DNA of 64,000 nt, taken from positions 1-64,000 of the forward strand of contig CAWJHQ010000004.1 in assembly GCA_963842775.1 (NCBI GenBank). Reading direction: 5' to 3'. A program made the position numbers and the translations under genes. The first letter of the stretch is position 1, and each line of letters starts with the position of its first letter. Source of the DNA: R-RK-3 sp963842775. GTDB lineage: Bacteria > Pseudomonadota > Alphaproteobacteria > Rhizobiales > Rhodomicrobiaceae. The notes under the pieces were generated by a model. It saw only the letters and a program-made list of their open reading frames with translations. It ran no database searches and was not told the origin of the DNA. Positions 49,090-60,819 of the stretch are shown piece by piece.

Positions 49090-49383
49090 TCACAGCCCTG
49101 TCGTGACGTCGATGGAATGTCCGTCTTCCAGTGTCACGATGGCCTTCTTCATGTCGTTCTGCTTGCCCGCAATGCCGCGAAACCGTTTGGTCTTGCCGGC
49201 CCGGATCAGCGTGTTGACCGCCTTCACCTTCACATTGAACAGCCGCTCCACCGCTTCCTGAATCTGCGGCTTGGTGGCGTTCTTGCGCACCTTGAAGACA
49301 ACCTGATTATGCTCGGACGCAATCGTCGCCTTTTCGGTGATCACCGGCGCCAGGATTACGTCGTAAAGATCGGCCTCGTTCAT
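49090..49383 (-). CDS. rplW: 50S ribosomal protein L23
   Basis: Exit-site protein L23, 97 residues, intact; docking site for trigger factor and SRP. LYDVILAPVITEKATIASEH, FKVRKNATKPQIQEAVERLF and GKTKRFRGIAGKQNDMKKAI identify it. Its ATG overlaps the rplD stop (ATGA). Confidence 0.97.
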   Translation of the reverse strand: MNEADLYDVILAPVITEKATIASEHNQVVFKVRKNATKPQIQEAVERLFNVKVKAVNTLIRAGKTKRFRGIAGKQNDMKKAIVTLEDGHSIDVTTGL

Positions 49384-50002
49384 TTGAAGCGCTCCCCGAT
49401 CGCCTCAAGGGCGGCCTTCGTCAGCACCAGCTTGCGCCGGCGAAGAATGTCGTAAACATTGAGCCCCGCGATCGGCAGCACGTCGATATCGGGTATGTTG
49501 CGCGCCGCCAGCGAGAAATTGCTGTCCAGCTCCAGCGCCGCCGATGATCAGTGCCGAGTCGAAGCCCAAAGTCGCGAATTGCGCCCGCAGTCCCTTGGTC
49601 TTGGCCTCGGAAAGCTCCGCCTTGTCGAGGATGATCAGCTCGTTCGATTTGACCTTCGACGACAGAGCGTGCTTCAGCGCCAAGCGCGCGGATCTTCTTC
49701 GGCAGATCGATGGCATGGCTGCGCGGAACCGGACCGAACGCCTTGCCGCCACCGCGAAATTGCGGCGCCAGCTTATTGCCGTGACGGGCGCGGCCCGTAC
49801 CCTTCTGCTTATACATCTTCTGATGCCGGCCGGAGACCAGCGAGCGATCCTTTGCGTGGTGCGTCCCAGCCTGACGCTTCAGCAACTGATAACGGACCAT
49901 GCGCTGCAGAATATCCGCGCGCGGCTCCAGCCCAAACACGTCATCGGGCAGATCGACCGTTCCGGCCTTTTTCGCTTCAAGCGTCGTGACATCCGCTTTC
50001 AT
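49380..50002 (-). CDS. rplD: 50S ribosomal protein L4, two frameshifts
   Basis: Large-subunit protein L4, which in some bacteria also represses the S10 operon. VRYQLLKRQAGTHHAKDRSL and KMYKQKGTGRARHGNKLAPQ show the family; after shifts near 49690 and 49545 it continues KVKSNELIILDKAELSEAKT and IPDIDVLPIAGLNVYDILRR with stop 49380-49382. About 207 residues after correction. Confidence 0.95.
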
Positions 50003-50005
50003 CGC

Positions 50006-50710
50006 TTAGCCCTTCCCATTCTCAGTGGACCCGTTGCCGCCCCGGATCGCGCCGGGTGTCGGCGCGCCATCCGGCATGCCGGACTTCACCGCGTCGCGCA
50101 GCAGAACCCAGCCGCCTTTCGCGCCGGGCACCGCCCCGCGAACCATGACCAGCCCCCGGTCGATATCCGTCTTGACGACCTTCAAATTCTGCGTCGTCAC
50201 CCGCTCATCGCCCATATGGCCGGCCATCTTCTTGCCTTTGAAGACCTTGCCTGGATCCTGACGCTGCCCGGTCGAACCATGACTCCGGTGCGAGACCGAG
50301 ACGCCATGCGAGGCACGCAGGCCATGGAAATTGTGCCGCTTCATGCTGCCGGCAAAACCCCGGCCGATGCTGGTTCCCGTGACATCAACAAACTGGCCTT
50401 CGATGAAGTGGTTCGCGGTGATCTCCGCGCCCACATCGATCAAATTCTCCGGCGAAACCCGAAATTCGGCCAACTTGCTGGTAGGCTCGACATTGGCGAC
50501 AGCAAAATGGCCGCGCTGCGCCCGCGTCATATTCTTGACCTTAGCTAAACCTGCGCCAAGCTGAAGCGCGGTATAGCCGTTCTTTTCTTCCGTGCGATGG
50601 GCAACGACCTTACACCGGTCGATCTTCAGAACGGTGACGGGCACATGCTCGCCGCCATCCGTGAAGATCCGGGTCATCCCCAATTTCTGCGCTATTACAC
50701 CTGACCGCAT
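50006..50710 (-). CDS. rplC: 50S ribosomal protein L3
   Basis: Large-subunit protein L3, 234 residues, intact. MRSGVIAQKLGMTRIFTDGG, DVTGTSIGRGFAGSMKRHNF and SHRSHGSTGQRQDPGKVFKG are diagnostic. ATG 50710 is favoured over the in-frame ATG at 50731 because GAGG lies at the proper distance. Ends four bases before the rplD start. Confidence 0.97.
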   Translation of the reverse strand: MRSGVIAQKLGMTRIFTDGGEHVPVTVLKIDRCKVVAHRTEEKNGYTALQLGAGLAKVKNMTRAQRGHFAVANVEPTSKLAEFRVSPENLIDVGAEITANHFIEGQFVDVTGTSIGRGFAGSMKRHNFHGLRASHGVSVSHRSHGSTGQRQDPGKVFKGKKMAGHMGDERVTTQNLKVVKTDIDRGLVMVRGAVPGAKGGWVLLRDAVKSGMPDGAPTPGAIRGGNGSTENGKG

Positions 50711-50731
50711 CGAGCTGCCTCGGACGTCCAA

Positions 50732-51040
50732 TTAAAGCTTGATCTCGACGTCGACGCCGGCCGCGAGGTCGAGCTTCATCAAAGCATCGACCGTCTGCGG
50801 CGTCGGATCGACGATGTCGATGAGCCGTTTATGAGTTCGCATCTCGAATTGCTCGCGGCTTTTCTTGTCGATATGCGGCGAGCGATTCACAGTGAACTTC
50901 TCGATCCTCGTCGGCAGCGGAATAGGTCCGCGCACTTCGGCGCCGGTCCGCTTTGCGGTATTCACAATTTCCTTCGTCGAGGCGTCGAGAATTCGATGAT
51001 CGAACGCCTTGAGTCGGATGCGGATATTTTGACCTTGCAT
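50732..51040 (-). CDS. rpsJ: 30S ribosomal protein S10
   Basis: S10/NusE, 102 residues, which also acts in transcription antitermination. QNIRIRLKAFDHRILDASTK, and RGPIPLPTRIEKFTVNRSPH with FEMRTHKRLIDIVDPTPQTV are diagnostic. ATG 51040 is preferred over 51046 because GAGG is eight bases upstream. The gene follows tuf after 48 bases. Confidence 0.97.
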   Translation of the reverse strand: MQGQNIRIRLKAFDHRILDASTKEIVNTAKRTGAEVRGPIPLPTRIEKFTVNRSPHIDKKSREQFEMRTHKRLIDIVDPTPQTVDALMKLDLAAGVDVEIKL

Positions 51041-51088
51041 GTCCATTGCCTCGAAGCGGGGACGCGGAGTGCGCGTCCCCTGACGTAA

Positions 51089-52279
<1,191 letters not shown>

Positions 52280-52323
52280 CTGGCTCTCCGTCTCTTCTCG
52301 CTTCTGGCATTCATCCAGAACTG

Positions 52324-54401
<2,078 letters not shown>

Positions 54402-54425
54402 CTTCTGGCGATCCTCTTAAACCCG

Positions 54426-54896
54426 TTACCAGCGGTAATGCGAAAAAGCGCGGTTGGCCTCGGCCATCCGGTGCGTATCCTCACGCTTCTTCACTGCCGT
54501 ACCGCGATTGTTCGCAGCGTCCAGCAATTCGCCGGACAGCCGCTCTTCCATTGTGTTCTCGTTCCGGCCACGCGCCGCCGTGATGATCCAGCGGATGGCC
54601 AGCGCCTGCCTGCGGTCCATGCGCACTTCGACCGGCACCTGGTAGGTGGCGCCGCCGACGCGCCGGGAGCGCACCTCGATCGCCGGCTTCACATTGTCCA
54701 GCGCCTCATGGAACATCTGGATCGCGTCGCGCTTGGCCTTGCTTTCGATCTTTTCGAGCGCCGCATAGACGATGCGCTCGGCGGCAGACTTCTTGCCTTC
54801 GAACATCAGGCTGTTCATGAACTTGGCCAGCACCACATCCCCGTATTTCGGGTCAGGAATGATGTCGCGCTTTTCCGCTCTATGCCGTCGTGACAT
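54426..54896 (-). CDS. rpsG: 30S ribosomal protein S7
   Basis: Small-subunit head organiser S7, 156 residues, intact; in E. coli it autoregulates the str operon. PDPKYGDVVLAKFMNSLMFE, AIEVRSRRVGGATYQVPVEV and MEERLSGELLDAANNRGTAV identify it. 28 bases after rpsL. Confidence 0.97.
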   Translation of the reverse strand: MSRRHRAEKRDIIPDPKYGDVVLAKFMNSLMFEGKKSAAERIVYAALEKIESKAKRDAIQMFHEALDNVKPAIEVRSRRVGGATYQVPVEVRMDRRQALAIRWIITAARGRNENTMEERLSGELLDAANNRGTAVKKREDTHRMAEANRAFSHYRW

Positions 54897-54924
54897 TGGC
54901 TTTTATCCAGTAATTCCGTTCAAT

Positions 54925-55296
54925 CTACTTCGGCCGCTTGGCGCCGTATTTCGAGCGGCGCTGCCGGCGCTTGGAAACGCCCTGCGTATCGAGCACGCCG
55001 CGAATCGTGTGGTAGCGCACGCCGGGCAAATCCTTGACGCGGCCACCGCGAATGAGCACGACCGAGTGCTCTTGCAGATTGTGGCCCTCGCCGGGGATGT
55101 AGCTCGTCACTTCGAAGCCGTTCTGCAGCCGAACACGCGCAACCTTGCGCAGAGCGGAGTTTGGCTTCTTCGGCGTCGTCGTATACACCCGGGTGCACAC
55201 GCCGCGCTTTTGCGGGCACGCTTGCATTGCCGGAACCTTGTTCCGCTTGCCGGGCGCTTTCCGCGGCTTGCGAATAAGCTGTTGTATTGTTGGCAT
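54925..55296 (-). CDS. rpsL: 30S ribosomal protein S12
   Basis: Decoding-centre protein S12, 123 residues, intact. MPTIQQLIRKPRKAPGKRNK is the usual start, so ATG 55296 is preferred over 55317. The decoding loops TTTPKKPNSALRKVARV and GRVKDLPGVRYHTIRG carry the wild-type lysines, so no streptomycin-resistance change is seen. First gene of the str operon. Confidence 0.97.
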   Translation of the reverse strand: MPTIQQLIRKPRKAPGKRNKVPAMQACPQKRGVCTRVYTTTPKKPNSALRKVARVRLQNGFEVTSYIPGEGHNLQEHSVVLIRGGRVKDLPGVRYHTIRGVLDTQGVSKRRQRRSKYGAKRPK

Positions 55297-55701
55297 GCGT
55301 CTGTTCAACCCAAGCAAAAATTGCCGCCGAACACAGAATACGTCGTCGCCCGCGGGCTTCGACCAAACTGGCGACCAGCGTAAACACGAGAGGACCGGCC
55401 GGCGATTTCACCGGAGGGTCATACACCCAAGTTTTATCATCAGTTTTTCTGGCAGCGTTTAGATCGCTCAAGGCACCAAATATGGCGCACAGCGCTACCG
55501 CCTGCCAAATCGATAGCGCGATAGATAGACGGCGCATTTTCAGGCGTCAAGCCTCAAATTCGCCGTGATAAACCCATTTTAGCTAATTTACGCTTTTTGA
55601 GCGGCTTTTTACTCGACAGGAAACGATGGTTGGATTTTAGTCCGGCCGTGACGATCGTTCTGGACGACAATCCGTAGTTCCACTTATGTGGGCGTGCGGC
55701 A
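55297..55701. other. long leader and promoter region between rpsL and the next gene
   Basis: 405 bases with no supported gene. It holds the rpsL promoter (55522-55550) and a leader of about 220 bases. A minus-strand open frame from ATG 55537 (MRRLSIALSIWQAV) overlaps the promoter and runs into rpsL in another frame, so it is probably not translated. Confidence 0.55.
55522..55550 (-). promoter_or_regulatory. promoter of the str operon
   Basis: On the minus strand TTGACG (55550-55545) and TATCTA (55527-55522) are spaced by exactly 17 bases. It is the only good promoter before rpsL and gives a leader of about 220 bases. No rpoC gene lies upstream, unlike in many bacteria, so this must drive rpsL and genes after it. 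Confidence 0.65.
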
Positions 55702-56403
55702 TTGAGCGTTCAAGCGGAGGGCGCACCGGGGCGGATACGCGAATTTGGTGGTGGGCTGGGGATGGGAGAATTCTTTGCCTGGGCCGCGACAGGGCTTGTA
55801 GCGGGACTCCAGGCTTGGTCTACGGGCGAGAGCTTGCAGCAGAAGGCAAGCCGCGGCATACCCATGGGCGGCCCGCATCGGGAGCCGCTCATCGACCGGC
55901 AACGCTTTTTTCTTCGCCAGCGGGATGGCCGGGAGATCGAAATCTTTCTGATCGACAGCGGCATCGGCTTTCGCAACGGGCATGCGGTTACCGCAGTCTG
56001 GGCAGCGCGGCAGGGCGCGCCTTATGGACATTGTATCTATCTGGAGAATCACACGACCGGAGCGATAGCCCGGCTGCCGGAGAACATCGCGCTGATACGG
56101 AGAAAAGCGCGGTTATGGAAAGTGACGGTGTCTGGTTTTCTGGTCACGTTTCCGTTAGCGCTCGGGCTGTTGGGCTGGCTGATTCTGCAACGTGGCCCCG
56201 CTTACATGTATCAAAAGACCTTCCTTGTAAGCGCTGGCATTGCGATGACACTGCTGTTCGTCATCGGCGCAGTGGTTTCCAAGCTGGTCTTCGACTATTT
56301 GCGAGCTGATGACGATCAAAGAATCTGGATGGCGGCCGATAAAGCACTTGCCAATGCTAGGCGCCTTCTTATTCAAAAGCCTGTAATGCGCCTATATAAG
56401 TAA
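55702..56403 (+). CDS. membrane protein of unknown function
   Basis: I do not recognise this family. The frame from TTG 55702 (or ATG 55762, MGEFFAWAATGLVAGLQAWS) encodes about 213-233 residues. The N-terminal half is soluble with HREPLIDRQRFFLRQRDGRE and GAPYGHCIYLENHTTG; two membrane helices follow (VSGFLVTFPLALGLLGWLIL and FLVSAGIAMTLLFVIGAVVS), then a cytoplasmic tail ending ALANARRLLIQKPVMRLYK. It is intact, lies between the str operon and a trypsin-like protease gene, and the GC content is lower than its neighbours. Confidence 0.55.
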   Translation: MSVQAEGAPGRIREFGGGLGMGEFFAWAATGLVAGLQAWSTGESLQQKASRGIPMGGPHREPLIDRQRFFLRQRDGREIEIFLIDSGIGFRNGHAVTAVWAARQGAPYGHCIYLENHTTGAIARLPENIALIRRKARLWKVTVSGFLVTFPLALGLLGWLILQRGPAYMYQKTFLVSAGIAMTLLFVIGAVVSKLVFDYLRADDDQRIWMAADKALANARRLLIQKPVMRLYK

Positions 56404-56615
56404 GTATTCAACACATGCTTCTCCGAATTTGATGTTCGAATTTCGCCAATTTACGAACACGACTTGGGTTGACTTTGCGCGATTTTAGCCTTACAGGCGA
56501 AAATCCTCTTTTTTCAACCGAATTCACTTGTCCGAGCCACATTTTTGCCGTTTCCTTGGGGTCAGTTGGGCATCCATTCTTTGATGTTGAATGTGTGGGT
56601 ATTTGGAGGGGCGTC

Positions 56616-57917
56616 TTGCGGCGGGGCATTGATAAACGCTTTGCATCTGAAGCGGCCAGACGTCCTCTGCTGACGGCGTCGGCGTTGCTCATTGCCGGTT
56701 TATGCACAGCCTTTTTCATTTCAGGCAGCGCGCAAACTCAACCCCTGGACCGTAGCGCTGCTCCGCCCGACAGCTATGCGCCCCCGGGCCCCGATGCGGC
56801 CGCTGCCACGCCGGCGTCGGTGGTTGAGCATGTGACGCATCAGGTCTACCGTTTGCTCGTTGACGTGGAAGGGGCGATCAAAGGTGGGACCGCGTTTCTC
56901 GTCAGCGGCAGCCGGGTGATCGCCACGAATCATCACGTCATTGAAAAGGGCACGGCGTTTTCCGTCGGCTACGCGGCCGATAAAGGCGTGATCAAGCGCA
57001 TTCCCTTGCGCGTTCTCGCGGTCTTCCCACAGAAGGATCTTGCGCTGCTCGAAGCCTTGGACGATCTGCCGGGGCAGCCCCTGCCTTTATCCACACAATA
57101 TCCTGGCCCCGGCACCGATCTCTTTGCCATCGGCTTTCCCGCGGCGGCCGATCCGCAGGGCTCCATGTCCTGGTCCAGGGGGGATGACGAGACCTTCTTT
57201 ATCCCCTCGGTGCTCAAGGGATATGTGTCTCGCGTGCTGACGAACCGGTGGTTCAGCAGCCAGCTTCAACATCAGACGCCGATCATTCCCGGCTATAGCG
57301 GCGGCCCGCTTGTCGACAATAGCGGTGTCGTCGTGGGTATCAGCACATCGATCCACAAGGAAGCCAACGGCATTTCCTATGCGGTGCTGGCCGCTGACCT
57401 CGGGGATTTCGTAACGGCCTGCTCGCTGCCTCTGCGTGGCGGCAAAGCCCCGTTGCGTCCCGCGGTCAAGCGCAAGAGCACCGAGCGGGCGCCCGAAGCG
57501 ATGAATACCTATTCCATCCAGAAGAAGTCCCAATATGCCCCCGAAGACCAGGCGATGCTCGCGCGCGGGATGAAATTGCTGGAAGGCGGGGATATCGTCG
57601 CGGCGCGGCTGATGTTCCGCTATCTCGCCAATAATCGCGGTCTTGCCGAAGCGTTTGCCGGCCTCGCCAAGACCTACGACCCGATCTACCTCAACAAGCA
57701 GAATGTGCTCGGCGTCTCCGGCGATGCGGCGAAGGCGGAAGAGTTTTATCAGCAGGCCGCTAAGCTTGGCGCGACCGAACCGGACCCGCCCAGCCTGGCC
57801 GCCGCCCAGCCGCCGGAGGGCAGATGTGATGACAGCGTCTGCAAGCTGGTTAACAGTGCGGGCGGTCCTGTCGTCATGTGCGAGCGATCCGATAATGTCA
57901 AATCGGCGCGCCGCTAG
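56616..57917 (+). CDS. trypsin-like serine protease with helical-repeat tail
   Basis: An exported or membrane-anchored S1-type protease of about 433 residues. A membrane segment (LLTASALLIAGLCTAFFISG) precedes the protease domain. The triad is visible: His in VIATNHHVIEKGTAF (codon near 56930), Asp in FPQKDLALLEALDD (near 57037), Ser in IPGYSGGPLVDNSG (near 57297). The C-terminal part (MLARGMKLLEGGDIVAARLM ... NKQNVLGVSGDAAKAEEFYQ) looks like Sel1/TPR helices. TTG 56616 is favoured because GGAGGGG lies five bases upstream; the frame is open back to TTG 56469. Intact. Confidence 0.75.
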   Translation: MRRGIDKRFASEAARRPLLTASALLIAGLCTAFFISGSAQTQPLDRSAAPPDSYAPPGPDAAAATPASVVEHVTHQVYRLLVDVEGAIKGGTAFLVSGSRVIATNHHVIEKGTAFSVGYAADKGVIKRIPLRVLAVFPQKDLALLEALDDLPGQPLPLSTQYPGPGTDLFAIGFPAAADPQGSMSWSRGDDETFFIPSVLKGYVSRVLTNRWFSSQLQHQTPIIPGYSGGPLVDNSGVVVGISTSIHKEANGISYAVLAADLGDFVTACSLPLRGGKAPLRPAVKRKSTERAPEAMNTYSIQKKSQYAPEDQAMLARGMKLLEGGDIVAARLMFRYLANNRGLAEAFAGLAKTYDPIYLNKQNVLGVSGDAAKAEEFYQQAAKLGATEPDPPSLAAAQPPEGRCDDSVCKLVNSAGGPVVMCERSDNVKSARR

Positions 57918-57991
57918 CGCGACCGCTCGGTTTCAACACTGACTCGCGAATTCTCCTTGTTTAAGCACGCCCGAAACGCCACGATCGGCGC

Positions 57992-59150
57992 ATGATCGTT
58001 GCTTCTCACGATTGTGTGGTTGTTGGAGCGGGACCAGCGGGGTTGGCCGCGACGCTGGCGCTGAGACAAGCAGGGTTCGATGCGGTTTGCGCCGGACCCG
58101 CCCCAAATCCGGACCGCCCGGACAGACGCACTACGGCACTTCTGCAAGGATCGGTGCGTTTTCTGGAGACATTGGGCGTTTGGAGCCGATTCGGCGCCGA
58201 AGCCGCACCGCTTTCCGCCTTGCGCCTTGTCGACCGCACTGGCCGCCTTTTCCGTGCTCCCGACATGGTTTTTGACGCTGCCGAAATCGGCGAAAGCGCG
58301 TTCGGCTATAACATCCCCAATACGCAGATCGTCGCGGCGCTCACGGACGCGCTCGGAGCGTCCTTCATCGCCACCGATGGCGTTACCGCGATCGAACCCG
58401 TCGGCGGCGCGATGCGTTTGTCGCTTGTCGATGGGCGGCGCCTCGATGCCAAACTGGTTGTTGGCGCCGATGGGCGTCAGTCTTTATGCCGCCAGGCGGC
58501 GGGCATCCAGAACTCGCGAATGGCGTTACGATCAAACCGCGACCGTCTGCAATTTCGCTCACAGCCGGCCCCATGATGGCGTCTGCACCGAATTCCACTA
58601 TGCGCACGGGCCATTTACAATAGTGCCGCTGCCCGGCGGTTCGTCGAGCCTCATCTGGGTCGAACGCCCCGCGGAAGCCCAACGCCTCGCGGCGATAAGC
58701 GACGCCGAATTCGCCGAGGCGATCGCCGGCAGGCTTGGTGGTCTGCTCGGCGATATCACGGAAACGGGTCCACGAAATGCATTCCCGCTTTCGGGACTGG
58801 TGGCGCGCAGGCTCACGGGCGAGCGGCTCGCGCTGGTGGGCGAAGCCGCACATGTGATGCCGCCGATCGGTGCGCAGGGTCTCAATCTCGGCTTCCGGGA
58901 TGTGGCGGATCTGGTTAGCTGCGCGGCCCATTCAAGCAAAGACCCTGGTGCGGCAGACGTTCTCGCCGCCTACGAAACCGCACGGCGCGGCGACGTGCTG
59001 ACGCGCATGGCCGCCGCTGATCTGCTCAATCGCACCCTGGTTTCCAGCTTCTTGCCGCTTCAGCTGGCCCGCGGCGCCGGGTTGATGGCGCTCTCAATAT
59101 CCGCGCCGCTCCGGCGGGCCGCGATGCGGCGCGGAATGGCCGCCGCCTAG
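57992..59150 (+). CDS. UbiH/UbiF-type FAD-dependent monooxygenase, one frameshift
   Basis: A flavoprotein monooxygenase of the UbiH/VisC family, which hydroxylates the ubiquinone ring. The FAD signature is CVVVGAGPAGLAATLALRQA, then the middle motif KLVVGADGRQS (DG motif), and, after a shift near 58520, the FAD-contact segment ERLALVGEAAHVMPPIGAQG and LNLGFRDVADLV. About 385 residues. The exact ring position is not readable from sequence. Confidence 0.88.
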
Positions 59151-59349
59151 CGAATGATCCGCAAAATGGCGCCGGTTGCGCGCAGCAAGGCACGTGCTCA
59201 AATGTTGCCGGAAGGCGTCGCTTTCTCCTTCGCCCGCGTGGAATTGCGGACCAGCCTTCGTCCTGGCTTGACGCGGACCGCTGCGCTTGGCAACTAAACC
59301 CGGCTCACACGCATCCCGCCCTCCCTTTTTTGCAACGCACCTTTGACCG

Positions 59350-60249
59350 ATGTCCACGCTGCTGACCATCCGCCACCTGCTCGAATATGGCCTGCTGCGC
59401 CTGATCATCGCTGCGGTCCGCGCGTTCCCGTTGGATATGGCGCGAGAGCTATCGGCTAAGGGCTGGCGGTTGCTGGCGCCCTATGGACGGCGTCACCAGC
59501 GGGCGCTCGACAATCTTGCCATCGCCTTCCCGGACAAGACGCTTCAGGAGCGTGAGGCGATCGCCATGGAAATGTGGGGCAATCTGGGACGCGTGATGGC
59601 GGAGACGATGCTGCTCGACCGAATTCTGAAGGAACCGGACCGCATCGAGATCGAAAATCCCGAGCTGCTCAATCGCTACGCCGGCAAGATGGGCGCGGCC
59701 ATCACTTGCTCGCTGCATATGGGCAATTGGGAATTGGCCATGTGGCCGCTCACCCAGGTGGGCGCGAAACCCGCGGCGGTCTACCGCCTCGTCGATAATC
59801 CCTTCGTTGACCTCTATTTGCGCAGCAAACGCCAGGACCTTTATCCAGGCGGGCTTTTTGCACGCGGTCGCATGCAGGGCGTCAAGCTGGGGCACGATAC
59901 TGCCCGGATGATCGCCAGCTACGTGCGCGAAGGCGGACGACTTGGCTTCCTGGCCGACCGCTTCGAGCGCAAGGGTGTCGAGGTGCCATTCTTCGGCAAG
60001 CCCGCGGGATCGAACGTCGTGCCCGCGATGCTGGCGCGGCGGGCCGGCGCCAGACTATGGGCGGGGCGCTGCATTCGCGTCGGGAACGAGTTGCGGTTCA
60101 AGGTGCGGATGACGGAGATCAAGGTGCCCTGGACAGATGACGCAAATGCTGACGTCACCGCCGCGCTCACCGCATTGCAAGCGCAGTTCGAAGCCTGGAT
60201 CAAGGAACATCCGGAACAGTGGATGTGGTCCAACCGACGCTGGTCGTAG
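59350..60249 (+). CDS. lipid A biosynthesis acyltransferase (LpxL/LpxM family)
   Basis: A late acyltransferase of lipid A synthesis, 299 residues, intact. It has an N-terminal membrane anchor region (LLEYGLLRLIIAAVRAFPLD), the catalytic HX4E motif H123-MGNW-E128 in CSLHMGNWELAMW, and the block GVEVPFFGKPAGSNVVPAML. The end QFEAWIKEHPEQWMWSNRRW is the classic HPEQW(M/L)W motif. Which acyl chain it transfers is unknown. Separated by 199 bases from the monooxygenase gene. Confidence 0.92.
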   Translation: MSTLLTIRHLLEYGLLRLIIAAVRAFPLDMARELSAKGWRLLAPYGRRHQRALDNLAIAFPDKTLQEREAIAMEMWGNLGRVMAETMLLDRILKEPDRIEIENPELLNRYAGKMGAAITCSLHMGNWELAMWPLTQVGAKPAAVYRLVDNPFVDLYLRSKRQDLYPGGLFARGRMQGVKLGHDTARMIASYVREGGRLGFLADRFERKGVEVPFFGKPAGSNVVPAMLARRAGARLWAGRCIRVGNELRFKVRMTEIKVPWTDDANADVTAALTALQAQFEAWIKEHPEQWMWSNRRWS

Positions 60250-60417
60250 GCGCAGATTTTGCGCGCTCCATTTTGGGATACTGCCGCCCCGCTGCGGGCT
60301 TGGGTGCGTGGAACAATATCGCGGGCATCCAGCAGGCAATTCAGCTCATACCGGGTCCGCAGTGAGCGGGGCTGGCTGCTTCGGTTTCGTATCTCGCCGC
60401 GTCGGCTCAATCATGAT

Positions 60418-60762
60418 CTAGCGGCAGGCCCCGTCCTGATCTTTGGAGACCTCGTTGGAGCGACGATCGCAGTCATTGCCGTAGGTCTTTCCGTCGCAGC
60501 CACAAACGGGACGATATTCGCGCGTGCAAAACCTGGGAACTTCGATGCACCGGCCGGCAATGTCGGCTCCGTTGCAAAGCGCGGGTTCTGGGTCGCACCA
60601 CAAGCCTTGCCGGCACTGAATGCCGGCAATTCCGCCGCACATTTCTCCCAGATTTGCGTGGGGCCGCTCCTGCGCCAACACCGTCGCAGACAGAGAGACC
60701 AAGATCACGACAGGTTCTGAGCACCAACCCAGCCATACAATTCCACCTCTTTGGTGAAGCAC
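60418..60762 (-). CDS. exported Kazal-type domain protein
   Basis: A 114-residue exported protein. A hydrophobic segment (PVVILVSLSATVLAQ) acts as signal peptide and the mature part is cysteine-rich (eleven Cys). The C-terminal Kazal domain (about residues 72-113) is clear: FC79TREYRPVCGCDGKTYGNDC with C113 near the end, and the PVCG-DG-TY-N-C pattern is diagnostic. Kazal domains inhibit serine proteases. The start ATG 60762 is uncertain. It is intact, and convergent with the acyltransferase gene. Confidence 0.85.
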   Translation of the reverse strand: MLHQRGGIVWLGWCSEPVVILVSLSATVLAQERPHANLGEMCGGIAGIQCRQGLWCDPEPALCNGADIAGRCIEVPRFCTREYRPVCGCDGKTYGNDCDRRSNEVSKDQDGACR

Positions 60763-60819
60763 GACCTCTTTGCAAAACCCGCCTCACCGTCGTCGGAATA
60801 TCATTATAAGGATGATGCT

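Noticed and set aside
54920..55537. Minus-strand frame starting MRRLSIALSIWQAV with a signal-like N-terminus
   Set aside because: Its ATG lies inside the promoter of rpsL and the rest overlaps rpsL in another frame with arginine-rich, non-family translation.
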